In this document: one piece after another, positions 1 through 7,956 of the stretch
How positions within the stretch are numbered: position 1 is the stretch's first letter
How the letters are laid out: every line of letters starts with the position of its first letter
Assembly: GCA_965218555.1 (NCBI GenBank)
Contig: OZ244625.1
Coordinates: forward strand, 1,736,001 to 1,800,000
Length of the DNA stretch: 64,000 bases
Source of the DNA: JAPPLB01 sp965218555
Lineage (GTDB): Bacteria; Acidobacteriota; Terriglobia; Bryobacterales; UBA6623
Direction of reading: 5' to 3'
Translations under genes and position numbers: made by a program
The notes under the pieces: model-generated
Seen by the model: only the letters and a program-made list of their open reading frames with translations
Told to the model about the DNA's origin: nothing
Database searches by the model: none

Positions 1-672
1 GTATCGCGTGCTTCCCCCATCAGGTGGTGTGAAATGCAGGTCAGGCCCAGGTGCATCGAGGGCGCGTCTTGGTCGGCAATCCTGTGGCTGTATGGCCGTT
101 CGGTTCGCCGTGGGTGCGCAAGGGCCGCAACACCGGAAACCGCCGCCCGGACCGCTGCACCCGCCGCCTGGTCACTGCTTGCCTGCCCGGAATTGCCCGG
201 AATTGCCCGGAATTGCCCGGAATTGCCCGGCAAAATATTGCCCCTGAGCAAGTGTTCAAGCGCCGTTGGCTGGGAAATTCCGGAAAAATGCGCAGAATCC
301 CGGCTCTGCGGTGGCCGCACAGCTCCCGTCGCCCTCCGGGCTGCTTCCGCTGCGGCGAACGCAAAATGAACCCATGCTGAGAAAGGAGAACGTTCTATAT
401 TGCGTTGACATCGGGCCCCGACCGCTTCCGGCCGGAACGCCATGCCAAGCTATAATGGCCGCGACTCGCCTTGAACGGGGCCGAAGCACGGCTCGGGCGG
501 GCTCGGGCCGACGCCCGGACAGCGGCGGGACGGAAGGGCGAACCGATGCCGCCGGAGCCGCCGGAGCCTCTCGATGCGGCGCGGCGGCGTCGATCCCTTT
601 TTTCAAGAGATTGCACGCAAGCGCCCCGAGCGGCGGCGGTCCCGCGTTCGTGAGACAACACCCATAGGCCCC
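1..672. other. Gene-poor left edge
   Basis: I see no credible gene before the peptidase that starts at 673. The stretch holds a partial copy of the interspersed repeat tail near 11-43 (GGTGTGAAATGCAGG), a 10-bp tandem repeat at 184-230 and GC-rich sequence. A TATAAT at 451-456 could be a -10 box, but no -35 box is correctly spaced: the only TTGACA (405-410) lies 40 bp upstream. Long open frames here on both strands are high-GC shadows. Confidence 0.5.
184..230. repeat. 10-bp tandem repeat, about 4.7 units
   Basis: The unit TGCCCGGAAT is repeated perfectly four times, followed by a partial fifth TGCCCGG. The 10-bp period is not a multiple of 3, so the array is unlikely to lie in a coding frame. 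It is intergenic and a candidate variable-number locus. Confidence 0.9.
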
Positions 673-2574
673 ATGTCTGAACTTGCCGAATACGGTTTCT
701 GGAAATCGCCGATCACCTCGGAGCTGATCGTCCACGAGGCGGTCCGGCTGGGGGGGCCGTACATCGAAGGGGACGATGTCTACTGGGTGGAGGCGCGTCC
801 GGCGGAGCGGGGGCGGTACGTTCTGATGCGCCGGCGGGGCGACGGAGAGGCCGCCGAGTTGACGCCCGCGCCCTTCAACGTGCGCACGCGGGTCCACGAG
901 TACGGCGGGGGCTCGTACGCCGTAAAAGCCGGGCGCGCTTACTTCTCGAACGATGCCGACCAACGCCTGTACGCCGCCGGAGACGGGCGACCGCCGGCCG
1001 CGGTCACACCCGAGGCCGCCTGGCGCTATGCCGACGCCGACGCCGACCCCTCGGGCGAGAGGCTGATCGCGGTCCGGGAAGACCATTCGCGGCCGGGGAC
1101 GGAAGCGGTGAACACGATCGCGGCGATCGATCTGCGCGGGCGGCGCGAGCAGGCCGTGCTGGTCTCGGGCAGCGATTTCTACTCCAACCCGCGGCTGAGC
1201 CCGGACGGCGAGCAACTCGCCTGGCTGAGCTGGAACCATCCCCGGATGCCGTGGGACGGCACGGAACTGCGGGTCGCGGACCTCGACGCCGAGGGCTTCC
1301 CGGTGAACGCGCGGAAAGTCGCCGGCGGCCCGCGCGAGTCGATCTATCAACCACGATGGTCCCCGGACGGCACGCTCTACTTCGTCTCGGACCGCAGCGA
1401 TTGGTGGAACCTCTACCGCACGGACGGGCGGGAGGTCGAACCGGTCATCGAGATGGAAGCCGAGTTCGGCCTGCCGCAATGGCTGTTCGGCGGCTCGACC
1501 TACGACTTCGTTTCCGCCGACCGCATCGTATGCGCCTACACGCGGGAGGGGAGTTGGCGGCTGGCGGAAATCGACCTTCCCCGGCGCGCTCTCGAGAACG
1601 TCGATATCCCCTTCACCGACATTGCCGGAGTTCACGCCGCCGGCAACCGCGTGGTGTTCAGCGGCGGCTCGCCGAGGGAACCGCCCGCCATCGTTGCGCT
1701 CGATCTCGCCACGCGCCGGCTCGATACTGTGCGGCGGTCGTTCGAAGCGGCGCCGGAGCTGAAGAGCTACTACTCGATCCCCGAGCCGGTCGAGTTCGAC
1801 ACACAGAACGGTCAACAGGCTCACGCCTTCTTCTATGCGCCCAGGAACCCCGATTTCGAGGCGCCGGCGGGCGAACGGCCGCCGTTGATCGTGGAATGCC
1901 ACGGCGGCCCGACCGGCGCGACGTCGAATACGTTGGACCTGCGGAAGCAATACTGGACCAGCCGCGGTTTCGCCGTGCTCGACGTCAATTACGGCGGCAG
2001 CACCGGCTACGGCCGCGCCTACCGCGAGCGGCTGCTCGGCAATTGGGGCGTCGTCGACGTCGACGACTGCGTCAACGGCGCCCGGGCACTGGCGCGCGCG
2101 GGGCGAGTGGACGAGCAACGGCTCATCATCAAGGGCGGGAGCGCCGGCGGGTACACGACGCTCGCCGTCCTGGCGTTCCGGGACGTGTTCAAGGCCGGCG
2201 CGAGCCACTACGGCGTCAGCGATCTGGAGGCCCTTGCCCTCGAGACGCACAAATTCGAGTCGCGCTACCTGGACTCGATCGTCGGTCCCTACCCCGAGCA
2301 GAAGCAGGTCTACCGGGACCGCTCACCGATCGATCACGTCGATTCGCTCTCGGCGCCGGTGATCTTCTTTCAGGGCAGCGAGGACAAGGTCGTCCCGCCC
2401 GCTCAGGCCGAGAGCATGATGGAGGCGCTGCGAAGAAAAGGCGTCCCCACGGCCTATGTGCTCTTTGAAGGCGAGCAGCACGGTTTCCGCATGGCGGACA
2501 ACATCAAGAGAGCCCTCGACGGCGAGTTGCTGTTTTACGCGATGGTGTTGTTGCGGAAAGGGGTGCGGTATTGA
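673..2574 (+). CDS. S9 family peptidase (acylaminoacyl-peptidase/DPP-like)
   Basis: Predicted serine peptidase of the prolyl oligopeptidase clan, 633 residues. The N-terminal half (about 1-370) is a degenerate beta-propeller with repeats such as SPDGEQLAWLSW and SPDGTLYFVSDRS. The C-terminal alpha/beta hydrolase carries GGSAGGY with the nucleophile at Ser490, Asp571 in GSEDKVVPP and His603 in GEQHGF. The family cleaves short peptides or removes N-terminal residues. No signal peptide is visible, so the protein is probably cytoplasmic. The frame stays open 33 codons upstream, but the ATG at 673 gives the natural start MSELAEYGFWKSP. The gene stands alone, and a repeat copy follows 15 bp after its stop. 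Confidence 0.9.
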   Translation: MSELAEYGFWKSPITSELIVHEAVRLGGPYIEGDDVYWVEARPAERGRYVLMRRRGDGEAAELTPAPFNVRTRVHEYGGGSYAVKAGRAYFSNDADQRLYAAGDGRPPAAVTPEAAWRYADADADPSGERLIAVREDHSRPGTEAVNTIAAIDLRGRREQAVLVSGSDFYSNPRLSPDGEQLAWLSWNHPRMPWDGTELRVADLDAEGFPVNARKVAGGPRESIYQPRWSPDGTLYFVSDRSDWWNLYRTDGREVEPVIEMEAEFGLPQWLFGGSTYDFVSADRIVCAYTREGSWRLAEIDLPRRALENVDIPFTDIAGVHAAGNRVVFSGGSPREPPAIVALDLATRRLDTVRRSFEAAPELKSYYSIPEPVEFDTQNGQQAHAFFYAPRNPDFEAPAGERPPLIVECHGGPTGATSNTLDLRKQYWTSRGFAVLDVNYGGSTGYGRAYRERLLGNWGVVDVDDCVNGARALARAGRVDEQRLIIKGGSAGGYTTLAVLAFRDVFKAGASHYGVSDLEALALETHKFESRYLDSIVGPYPEQKQVYRDRSPIDHVDSLSAPVIFFQGSEDKVVPPAQAESMMEALRRKGVPTAYVLFEGEQHGFRMADNIKRALDGELLFYAMVLLRKGVRY

Positions 2575-2589
2575 AAGGCCGGGGAAAAA

Positions 2590-2656
2590 GCCGTGTTTCG
2601 TGTTTCGTGACCCGGGCGGACTTCAGTTTCCCGAGGTGGTGAGGAATACGGGCTGA
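2590..2656 (+). repeat. Interspersed CGTG repeat, copy A
   Basis: Three 7-bp units of the form CGTGTTT or CGTGATT (CCGTGTTTCGTGTTTCGTGA) are followed by a diverged tail ending GGTGAGGAATACGGGCTGA. It lies between two plus-strand genes and matches the family described at 4587-4652. Confidence 0.75.
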
Positions 2657-2778
2657 CCAGAGGTGACATAGATATAGAGGTATAGGAATCCTTTCGCCGG
2701 GCAGGGCTGTATTCGGATTTGACATAGAACGCGCAGAACGGCAATTGTTTTGTTTTTCCACTTCTTTTTCCTACTTCG

Positions 2779-4566
2779 TTGACGCCGGCCATCTGCATCA
2801 TTGTTCAGGGCGCGCAGGCTCCCGCGTTCGCGAACCAGACCCTGCGCAGCTTCGAGGTTCTCCGCAACGTCACCGAACGGCAGGCCCTGGAGCAGGCGCG
2901 GGCCGATTGCTTCCTGTGGATGACCGGGGGCCGTGAGCTGCGGCCGCAGGCGTTCGAAGAGTGTTTCTGGGGGCTGCAAGCCCACGAATGGGTCACGTGG
3001 GCCGATACCGGCGCGGCTCCGCCGCCGTCGGTCCGGCACGCCGCCGGTCCCTTGGGAGTGACCCGCTCCACTCTGGCGACCAGCGAGGCGCGGCGGACCG
3101 GGGCGGTTTGCCGCCTTCCCTGGCGGTGCCGTCTGGCGTCGACGCCGCTGACGGGGCGCGCCTCCGAGCGGCCGCCCGCCGGCGCCGGGCGCGGCTGGGA
3201 GAGCGCCGTCAAGCCCGAGGACGACCCGCCGCCGCCCGCCGCAAGCGGACTCGGCCAACACCTCCGCAACGCCGGCCTGCTCTCACCCGCCGCGTGGTTG
3301 CGCCACCCGCTGCGCTCCGCCGCCCGCCTGCTTCCGCTGCGCTTCAAGCAGGGCGTCAACCAGCGGGCCGGCCGCGCCGTTTTCGACCTTTCGTACTATC
3401 TGCAGTTTCGGCCGCGCAGTGTGCTCATCGACGGAGGCATGATCGAACATCGCGAATACAGCGTTCCCGCGCCGGACGGCCGGCTCCGCATCGCCCTGTG
3501 CACGCCCCATCTCGGTTTCGGCGGCGCCGAGAACGTGCTTCTCGAAATCGCGCGGCAGTTCGACCGCTCGCGGTTCGAACTCTTTCTCGTTGCGACCGAG
3601 TCGACCGAGCGGCACCCGGCGGGGCGCTGGGGCGAAACGGTCGACCACATCCATGACCTGCGCCAAGCGCTGCCGGCGGGGCGTATCGCCGGGGCTCTCT
3701 ATTCGATGGCGGTCAACTGGCAATGGGACGGCCTGGTCGCGCAGAACACGCCGGCGGCCTACAGAGCGCTGCCGGCCCTGAAGGAAAAGCTGCCCGGCCT
3801 GCGGGTCATCGACATCGTTCACGACACCGACGAGGAAGTGAACTTCTTTGCCGCCCTGGATGCCGGCGACTGGATCGACCGGCGGGTCGCCGTCAGCGCC
3901 GCCGGGCGGCAACGCCTCATCGACATGGCGGTCGACGACAACAGCATCCGTCTGATCCGCAACGGCGTCGACCTACAAGAGTTCAAGGCCGGGCTGAGGA
4001 GCCGTGACCGGGGGCCGTGCCGGATCGTCTTCGCGGGACGCCTGATCGAACGGAAGCGGCCCTTGCTGCTGCTGGAGATCGACCGGGAACTGCAGCGCGA
4101 CCCGCCCGCGGAAGACTACGAGTTCGTCGTCGCCGGGGACGGCCCTCTGCTGCCGGCGCTGCGCTCGAAGATTCAGTCGGGCCGGCGACGGCAGCGCTTC
4201 CGGCTGCTGAGCCGCGTCGAGCCGATCGCCCCCGTGCTCGGCGGGGCGGCGGCGCTGATCGTCACCTCCAGCGGGGAGGGCCTGCCGCACGTCATTCTCG
4301 AAGCGCTTGCGATGGAGACGCCGGTCATCAGCTCGCGGGTGGGCGCCATCGACGAGGCGGTGCGGCCCGAGTGCGGCATCCTGGTGGAGAACGACGGGCT
4401 GGAAGCGGAGACGTTCGCGGAGGCCATCCGCGAGCTGCTGGCCGACGGCGAACGGCGCCGCGAGATGGGCCGGGCCGGACGGGCCTTCGTGGAACGGAAT
4501 CACGACCTGCGGCGCGCCCGAGAGGACTACGGCCGACTGATCGAGGAAGTGTTTACGATTTCGTGA
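2779..4566 (+). CDS. Two-part glycosyltransferase: degenerate GT2-like N-terminus plus GT4 domain
   Basis: Predicted glycosyltransferase of 595 residues. Residues about 230-595 form a GT4 (GT-B fold) enzyme with GFGGAENVLLEIA near its start, the donor-site segment FAGRLIERKRP and the EX7E-type motif in EGLPHVILEAL. It would transfer a sugar from a nucleotide donor to a surface glycan. Residues 1-80 resemble the end of a GT2 domain (ICIIVQGAQAP, then QARADCFLWMTGG) but lack a clear DXD motif. Residues about 85-165 are a low-complexity Arg/Pro/Ala linker. The only in-frame start near the 5' end is a TTG at 2779 without a good ribosome-binding site, so the N-terminus may be wrong. The terminal TTTCGTGA that supplies the stop matches the start of the adjoining interspersed repeat. 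Confidence 0.75.
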   Translation: MTPAICIIVQGAQAPAFANQTLRSFEVLRNVTERQALEQARADCFLWMTGGRELRPQAFEECFWGLQAHEWVTWADTGAAPPPSVRHAAGPLGVTRSTLATSEARRTGAVCRLPWRCRLASTPLTGRASERPPAGAGRGWESAVKPEDDPPPPAASGLGQHLRNAGLLSPAAWLRHPLRSAARLLPLRFKQGVNQRAGRAVFDLSYYLQFRPRSVLIDGGMIEHREYSVPAPDGRLRIALCTPHLGFGGAENVLLEIARQFDRSRFELFLVATESTERHPAGRWGETVDHIHDLRQALPAGRIAGALYSMAVNWQWDGLVAQNTPAAYRALPALKEKLPGLRVIDIVHDTDEEVNFFAALDAGDWIDRRVAVSAAGRQRLIDMAVDDNSIRLIRNGVDLQEFKAGLRSRDRGPCRIVFAGRLIERKRPLLLLEIDRELQRDPPAEDYEFVVAGDGPLLPALRSKIQSGRRRQRFRLLSRVEPIAPVLGGAAALIVTSSGEGLPHVILEALAMETPVISSRVGAIDEAVRPECGILVENDGLEAETFAEAIRELLADGERRREMGRAGRAFVERNHDLRRAREDYGRLIEEVFTIS

Positions 4567-4586
4567 TGCGAAAAGCCGAAAAAAAG

Positions 4587-4652
4587 GCCGTGATTCGTGT
4601 CTCGTGACCCGCATGCACTTCTCCTCGCCACTTGGTGAGAAATGCGGGCTAG
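4587..4652 (+). repeat. Interspersed CGTG repeat, copy B
   Basis: GCCGTGATTCGTGTCTCGTGA (three 7-bp units) joins CCGCATGCACTTCTCCTCG and the tail CCACTTGGTGAGAAATGCGG, then GCTAG. The tail can fold as TCGCC-loop-GGTGA. The terminal CTAG is the insertion point of the MITE at 4649-4915. A shorter preceding copy, TTTCGTGATGCGAAAAGCCG, overlaps the glycosyltransferase stop codon. Confidence 0.85.
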
Positions 4653-4915
4653 CAGCCCGTGGTGAAAGTCACGCGGGCGGCGTTACGCGCCGGGGGCCGA
4701 TGGAGTAACGCGTGGCCGTTCCAGGAACGTGGCGCAGCGCTCTCCACGCAGCCTGCCGCTAGCGGCGCGTAACCCTTTGGGCGACGGACGTTTGCGATCG
4801 TCGGCTTTGTCATGCGTCGGAGGAGATCACCCGGATCGCCATCCTCCTCACTCCGCGCCGAACGACCGCAGGAGCCCGCCGCGCCTTCCACGGGACTTTC
4901 ACCACGGGCTGCTAG
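4649..4915. mobile_element. Non-autonomous MITE with perfect terminal inverted repeats
   Basis: The ends 4649-4670 and 4894-4915 are perfect inverted repeats of each other (22 bp). Each starts with CTAG followed by CAGCCCGTGGTGAAAGTC. Because CTAG is itself palindromic, the likeliest reading is an 18-bp TIR element (4653-4911) flanked by a 4-bp CTAG target duplication. A related site at 8031-8050 is uninterrupted (AGGCTAG followed by ribokinase-like sequence) and serves as the empty site. An internal inverted repeat (4682-4691 with 4764-4773) suggests folded structure. No transposase is encoded. A CTAG duplication is typical of IS5-type elements (YTAR targets), so mobilisation by such an element is an inference. 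Confidence 0.75.
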
Positions 4916-5832
4916 GTTTGACAGAATTGCTCGACCTCCGCGCGTGAGGGAGCGGAGCTCTGGGCGCCGCTGCGGGTGACGGAAATCGCCGCCGCGGCGT
5001 TGGCGAAGCGCGCGGCGCTCTCGAAAGCCCGGCCTTCGCTCAACGCCACCGCCAGAGCCGCGTTGAAGGTGTCGCCGGCGGCGGTGGTGTCGACCGCCTC
5101 CACGGCGAAGCCTTCAGCCGCGACGGAATCGCCGCCGACCAGGCCGCAACAGCCCAGCCGGCCCAATTTCAAGACGACGTTGCGCGCTCCCGAGGCCCGG
5201 AGCCGAGAGGCGGCCGCCAGGGCTGGCTCGACTGGCTCGGTCTCGAGGTCCGGTTCATCGAGAAGAATGGCGGCTTCGGTCTGATTGGGCGTCAAGTAGT
5301 CGACGAGGCGGAGCAACTCCGGCGCGAGCGGGCGGGCCGGCGCCGGGTCGAGCAGGGTGACCGCGCCGCGGCCGCGGGCCAGCCGCAAACCCGCCTCGAC
5401 CGCGTCCAGGGGAATTTCAAGCTGGCACAACAGGAAATCGCCGGCCTCGAGACCGGCCAGACGTTCTTGAACGAGCCGGGGCGTCACGGTCGCATTAGCG
5501 CCCGGCGAGATCACGATCGAGTTCTCGCCATCGGGGAAAACGGAGATGAGAGCAACGCCGCTTGCCCGATCGCAGCGCCCGACGCCGGTGGTCATCACGC
5601 CGGCATCCCGCTGGCGGTCCAACAGGAAATCACCGAAGGTGTCGCGGCCCACCTGCCCGACCATCACGGTCCCGGCCCCGAGCCGGGCCGCCGCCACCGC
5701 CTGATTCCCGCCCTTGCCTCCCGGAAAGATCGTCAAGCCGCCGCCGGCGAGGGTTTCACCCGGCTGCACCGGACGCGGGACATCGACGACCAGGTCGGCG
5801 TTCAGGCTGCCGAGAACGAAGATCCGCGGCAT
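4912..5832 (-). CDS. rbsK: Ribokinase (PfkB family carbohydrate kinase)
   Basis: Phosphorylates D-ribose to ribose-5-phosphate for the pentose phosphate pathway; 306 residues, normal for the family. It has the N-terminal PfkB signature GGKGGNQAVAAARLG near residue 40 and the C-terminal anion-hole and catalytic motif DTTAAGDTFNAAL (usually DTTGAGD). The start at MPRIFVLGSLNADLVVDV is supported by typical ribokinase N-termini. The stop codon TAG is contributed by the CTAG at the end of the MITE. No transporter is adjacent, but truncated ribokinase ends and an MFS remnant lie 2 kb away, so the gene was probably once part of a sugar-uptake unit that duplicated. Confidence 0.9.
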   Translation of the reverse strand: MPRIFVLGSLNADLVVDVPRPVQPGETLAGGGLTIFPGGKGGNQAVAAARLGAGTVMVGQVGRDTFGDFLLDRQRDAGVMTTGVGRCDRASGVALISVFPDGENSIVISPGANATVTPRLVQERLAGLEAGDFLLCQLEIPLDAVEAGLRLARGRGAVTLLDPAPARPLAPELLRLVDYLTPNQTEAAILLDEPDLETEPVEPALAAASRLRASGARNVVLKLGRLGCCGLVGGDSVAAEGFAVEAVDTTAAGDTFNAALAVALSEGRAFESAARFANAAAAISVTRSGAQSSAPSRAEVEQFCQT

Positions 5833-5850
5833 GAGTTAAAGATAGTGTGG

Positions 5851-5914
5851 CGGAAAGACCGTGATTCGTGTTTCGTGATGCGAGGGCGGAAGCAGGCGGT
5901 GCGACCGCCTTTTC
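5851..5914 (+). repeat. Interspersed CGTG repeat, copy C
   Basis: CCGTGATTCGTGTTTCGTGA is followed by TGCGAGGGCGGAAGCAGG and then a perfect hairpin AGGCGGT-gcg-ACCGCCT with TTT after it. It lies just upstream of the ribokinase start, between two minus-strand genes. The hairpin resembles a terminator only on the plus strand, where no gene would use it. Confidence 0.8.
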
Positions 5915-5970
5915 CATAGGTCGCTGACCCCGGCCCCTATCCGTTGCCGGAAGCGCCGTACCGCGCCGGC

Positions 5971-6957
5971 CTACCCTCCGGGGTCCGCCGCCGTGTCGAT
6001 GTCCGGGTAGAGCCAGGAATGCTCAAGCCCGGGATGCCGGGCGCCGTAACGTTGCGGTACGTTCTGTGTCCAGTTGCTGGGAAGCGTCAGGCAGAACGCC
6101 AACAAGACAACGAGGACGACTTTCTGCACGATGAGCGGCGCCTTTTCGGGCGGACGTTCGACACCGAACAGTCCCGCGGAACCGCTTTGCAGGCGGCCTT
6201 GGCGGCGAAGCCGCGATCGGATCAACAGCACCACACCTGCCGCCACCATGACGAAGTTCAGGGTCTGCCCGGTCCCGATCGCCAGTCGATGCGTCGGATA
6301 GTCGCGGAACAGGTCAATGAATATACGCAGGAACGCATACCAGAAGACGAATCGCGCCGCGGCCGCCCCCGGCGTCGGGTTGGTCTTCCGGACGCGCAGG
6401 AGGTACGGCACCAGCAGGAGGTTCTTGATGCCGTCGTAGAGCACCACCGGGTGCCGGAATTCGTCAGCATCGGGAAACAGCACGCCCCAGGGGCCGTCAG
6501 TGAGCGAACCGACGATCTGGCCGTCGATGAAGTTGCCGAGCCGGCCCATTCCCATCAGAAACGCGCCCGGGACGACGATGGCGTCGACGAGCACGAGCAG
6601 GGGCTTCCGGGAGAGCCACGCGAACGCGATGATGGCCGCGGCCGCCCCAAGCAGGACCCCGTGCGACGCCAAGCCGCCGAGCCAATAGGCCGGAATGAGC
6701 TCGGGGTGCGCGCTGTAGAAGGGCCACTCGTCGAACGCGACCTCGATCAGGCGCGCCCCGATCAAGACGCCCACGACGGTCGAGAGGGTCAGCGTATAGA
6801 CCTCCCGGCCGGTCAGTCCAAGCCGAAGCCGCTGGCCCCGCAGGAACAGATGCAGGTGCAGGAAACCCAGGGAATAACCCAGTCCGTACCACCAGAGATA
6901 CACTCCGCCCACTTCGGCAATGATCGGATCGATATCGTGGACGAAGGGTCCGAACAT
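5971..6957 (-). CDS. lgt: Prolipoprotein diacylglyceryl transferase
   Basis: Inner-membrane enzyme that transfers diacylglycerol from phosphatidylglycerol to the lipobox cysteine of prolipoproteins, the first step of lipoprotein maturation. The sequence shows several membrane segments, the His-Gly motif in GLASHGVLLG, the Lgt signature GRLGNFIDGQIVG and the conserved RHPVVLYDG. The frame extends to a GTG at 7008. I chose the ATG at 6957 because MFGPFVHDIDPIIAEVGG aligns with standard Lgt N-termini. At 328 residues it is slightly longer than usual because of a C-terminal extension with one extra hydrophobic segment. It is flanked by repeat copies C and D. Confidence 0.92.
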   Translation of the reverse strand: MFGPFVHDIDPIIAEVGGVYLWWYGLGYSLGFLHLHLFLRGQRLRLGLTGREVYTLTLSTVVGVLIGARLIEVAFDEWPFYSAHPELIPAYWLGGLASHGVLLGAAAAIIAFAWLSRKPLLVLVDAIVVPGAFLMGMGRLGNFIDGQIVGSLTDGPWGVLFPDADEFRHPVVLYDGIKNLLLVPYLLRVRKTNPTPGAAAARFVFWYAFLRIFIDLFRDYPTHRLAIGTGQTLNFVMVAAGVVLLIRSRLRRQGRLQSGSAGLFGVERPPEKAPLIVQKVVLVVLLAFCLTLPSNWTQNVPQRYGARHPGLEHSWLYPDIDTAADPGG

Positions 6958-7061
6958 GGAAACGGCCTGCCATCCCGTGAAGCCCGCCGCGAACAGGCTG
7001 TGAACCACCGAGCAATTGTCAGCTATTGTTCATCATAGATCCGGCCGGATTGATCATGACT

Positions 7062-7137
7062 TGATGCGGAAAGGCCGTGATTCGTGTTTCGTGTCTCGTG
7101 ACCGGAGGGCCGAGGCAGGCGGTGAGGAAGGCGGGCC
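7062..7137 (+). repeat. Interspersed CGTG repeat, copy D
   Basis: TGATGCGGAAAGGCCGTGA, then CGTG units at 7-bp spacing (four in all), then CCGGAGGGCCGAGGCAGG and GGTGAGGAAGGCGGGC. It separates lgt from the remnant of a permease gene that begins directly to its right. Confidence 0.85.
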
Positions 7138-7146
7138 GGCGGACCG

Positions 7147-7221
7147 TCAACTCGTCTGGTCCGTTGCGGCTTGATCGCGGTCAAGCGGCGTGACCGGGAC
7201 GGAACCGTCAAGAAGCCAGCA
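7147..7221 (-). pseudogene. C-terminal fragment of a second MFS permease gene
   Basis: Read on the minus strand this encodes CWLLDGSVPVTPLDRDQ followed by AATDQTS and a stop. The intact permease at 8649-9959 ends with CWFFIDPVTPLDQDQ, AATDRTS and a stop. Nucleotide identity is also obvious (GTTGCGGCTTGATC in both). Only about 24 codons remain, so this is a truncated paralogue left by duplication and deletion. Confidence 0.75.
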
Positions 7222-7224
7222 AGA

Positions 7225-7420
7225 TAAAGCAAAGCCTGCGTGCACCTTAAAAGGGCCTTGACTTCGCCGCTCGTCGACTGACGCGTCTTGTCGCCCGCGA
7301 GTTGCTTCTTCCCCGCGTCCAGGAACTGCTTCGGCCCGATGTAACAGCGGTTCCGGGCAATCCCTTACGCAGCCACCGTTCGGCGATGCTGTCCCAGCTT
7401 GCCAGACTGAGCTTTACCCG
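7225..7420 (-). pseudogene. Frameshifted coding remnant of unknown family
   Basis: Two adjacent minus-strand frames each have coding-like third-position GC. Upstream is SLASWDSIAERWLRKGLP. Downstream, shifted near 7362-7368, is RNRCYIGPKQFLDAGKKQ continuing LAGDKTRQSTSGEVKALL. Neither frame alone has a start and a full domain. I cannot name the family. The piece lies between a small membrane protein and the permease remnant, in a stretch full of truncated genes. Confidence 0.35.
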
Positions 7421-7788
7421 GCCGTCCCGCGGGCCGTTCGCAGCCGCGCCAGCGCATAGACAATCCCGATGGCCGGAACCACCGAAAATGCCAGCGCAAG
7501 CTCCCAATCTCCCCGCACGCTGCCCCCGGCAATCAGTAGCGCAACGCCCAGATCGGCGATCACGTTCGCCGTCAGGAGCGCCACCAGGGCGAGGATCGTC
7601 TTCGTGGCGAGACGGGTCCGCGACACGAGCAGAAGCAAGCCCACGGCACCCATAGGGTGCAGGAGGATCAGGAGGAGCCGTTGCCAGACGTCTCCACCGT
7701 TCGCGAATGCGCCGACCAGGGACGTGAGTCCTACGAAGACAGCTTGAATCACAGCGAGCACCGTCACCGAAATTCGGAAGCTGGTCAC
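7414..7788 (-). CDS. Small four-helix membrane protein of unknown function
   Basis: 124 residues from the GTG at 7788, with about four hydrophobic segments (ISVTVLAVIQAVFVGLTSLVG; LLLILLHPMGAVGLLLLV; ILALVALLTANVIADLGVAL; ELALAFSVVPAIGIVYALA) and few charged residues. I do not recognise the family; it is probably an integral inner-membrane protein. The start was chosen because a -10 box TATAAT ends 6 bp before this GTG, which would give a leaderless or nearly leaderless mRNA. An alternative TTG start lies at 7824. It sits between repeat copies D and E. Confidence 0.55.
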   Translation of the reverse strand: MTSFRISVTVLAVIQAVFVGLTSLVGAFANGGDVWQRLLLILLHPMGAVGLLLLVSRTRLATKTILALVALLTANVIADLGVALLIAGGSVRGDWELALAFSVVPAIGIVYALARLRTARGTAG

Positions 7789-7794
7789 GGAGCC

Positions 7795-7824
7795 ATTATA
7801 GGTTCCCGCCGGGGATCTAGCCAA
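7795..7824 (-). promoter_or_regulatory. Candidate sigma70 promoter, leaderless
   Basis: On the minus strand, TTGGCT (7824-7819), an 18-bp spacer, TATAAT (7800-7795), then GGCTCC and GTG at 7788. Transcription would start at or next to the start codon of the small membrane protein. Confidence 0.4.
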
Positions 7825-7865
7825 TCCTCTGAATCGGCCGCCGGCCGGCGGCCGATGGCTTCATG

Positions 7866-7937
7866 TGGCTGCACCGGACGCGGTACATCGACGACCAAGC
7901 CGGCGTTCAAACCGCCCAGGACGAAAATCCGCGGCAT
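7866..7937 (-). pseudogene. N-terminal fragment of a second ribokinase gene
   Basis: The minus strand encodes MPRIFVLGGLNAGLVVDV then PRPVQP. This is nearly identical to the first 24 residues of the intact ribokinase at 4912-5832, and it then diverges abruptly at HEAIGRR. Upstream sequence AATCAAAGATAGT also matches the intact gene's leader (GTTAAAGATAGT), and repeat copy E follows in the same position that copy C holds beside the intact gene. Confidence 0.85.
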
Positions 7938-7956
7938 GAATCAAAGATAGTCGGCG

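Noticed and set aside
184..230. CRISPR array
   Set aside because: The units are 10 bp and contiguous, without spacers.
405..456. Promoter TTGACA plus TATAAT
   Set aside because: The spacing is 40 bp, far from the usual 16-18 bp.
256..2250. Long minus-strand open frame opposite the S9 peptidase
   Set aside because: It is Arg/Pro/Ala-rich without domains, and the opposite strand carries a complete peptidase with its catalytic triad.
5894..5913. Terminator inside repeat copy C
   Set aside because: The hairpin plus T-run works only on the plus strand, but both neighbouring genes are on the minus strand; it is more likely part of repeat structure.
5944..7038. Plus-strand open frame opposite lgt
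   Set aside because: Lgt motifs on the minus strand are decisive; the plus-strand product is low-complexity and charged.
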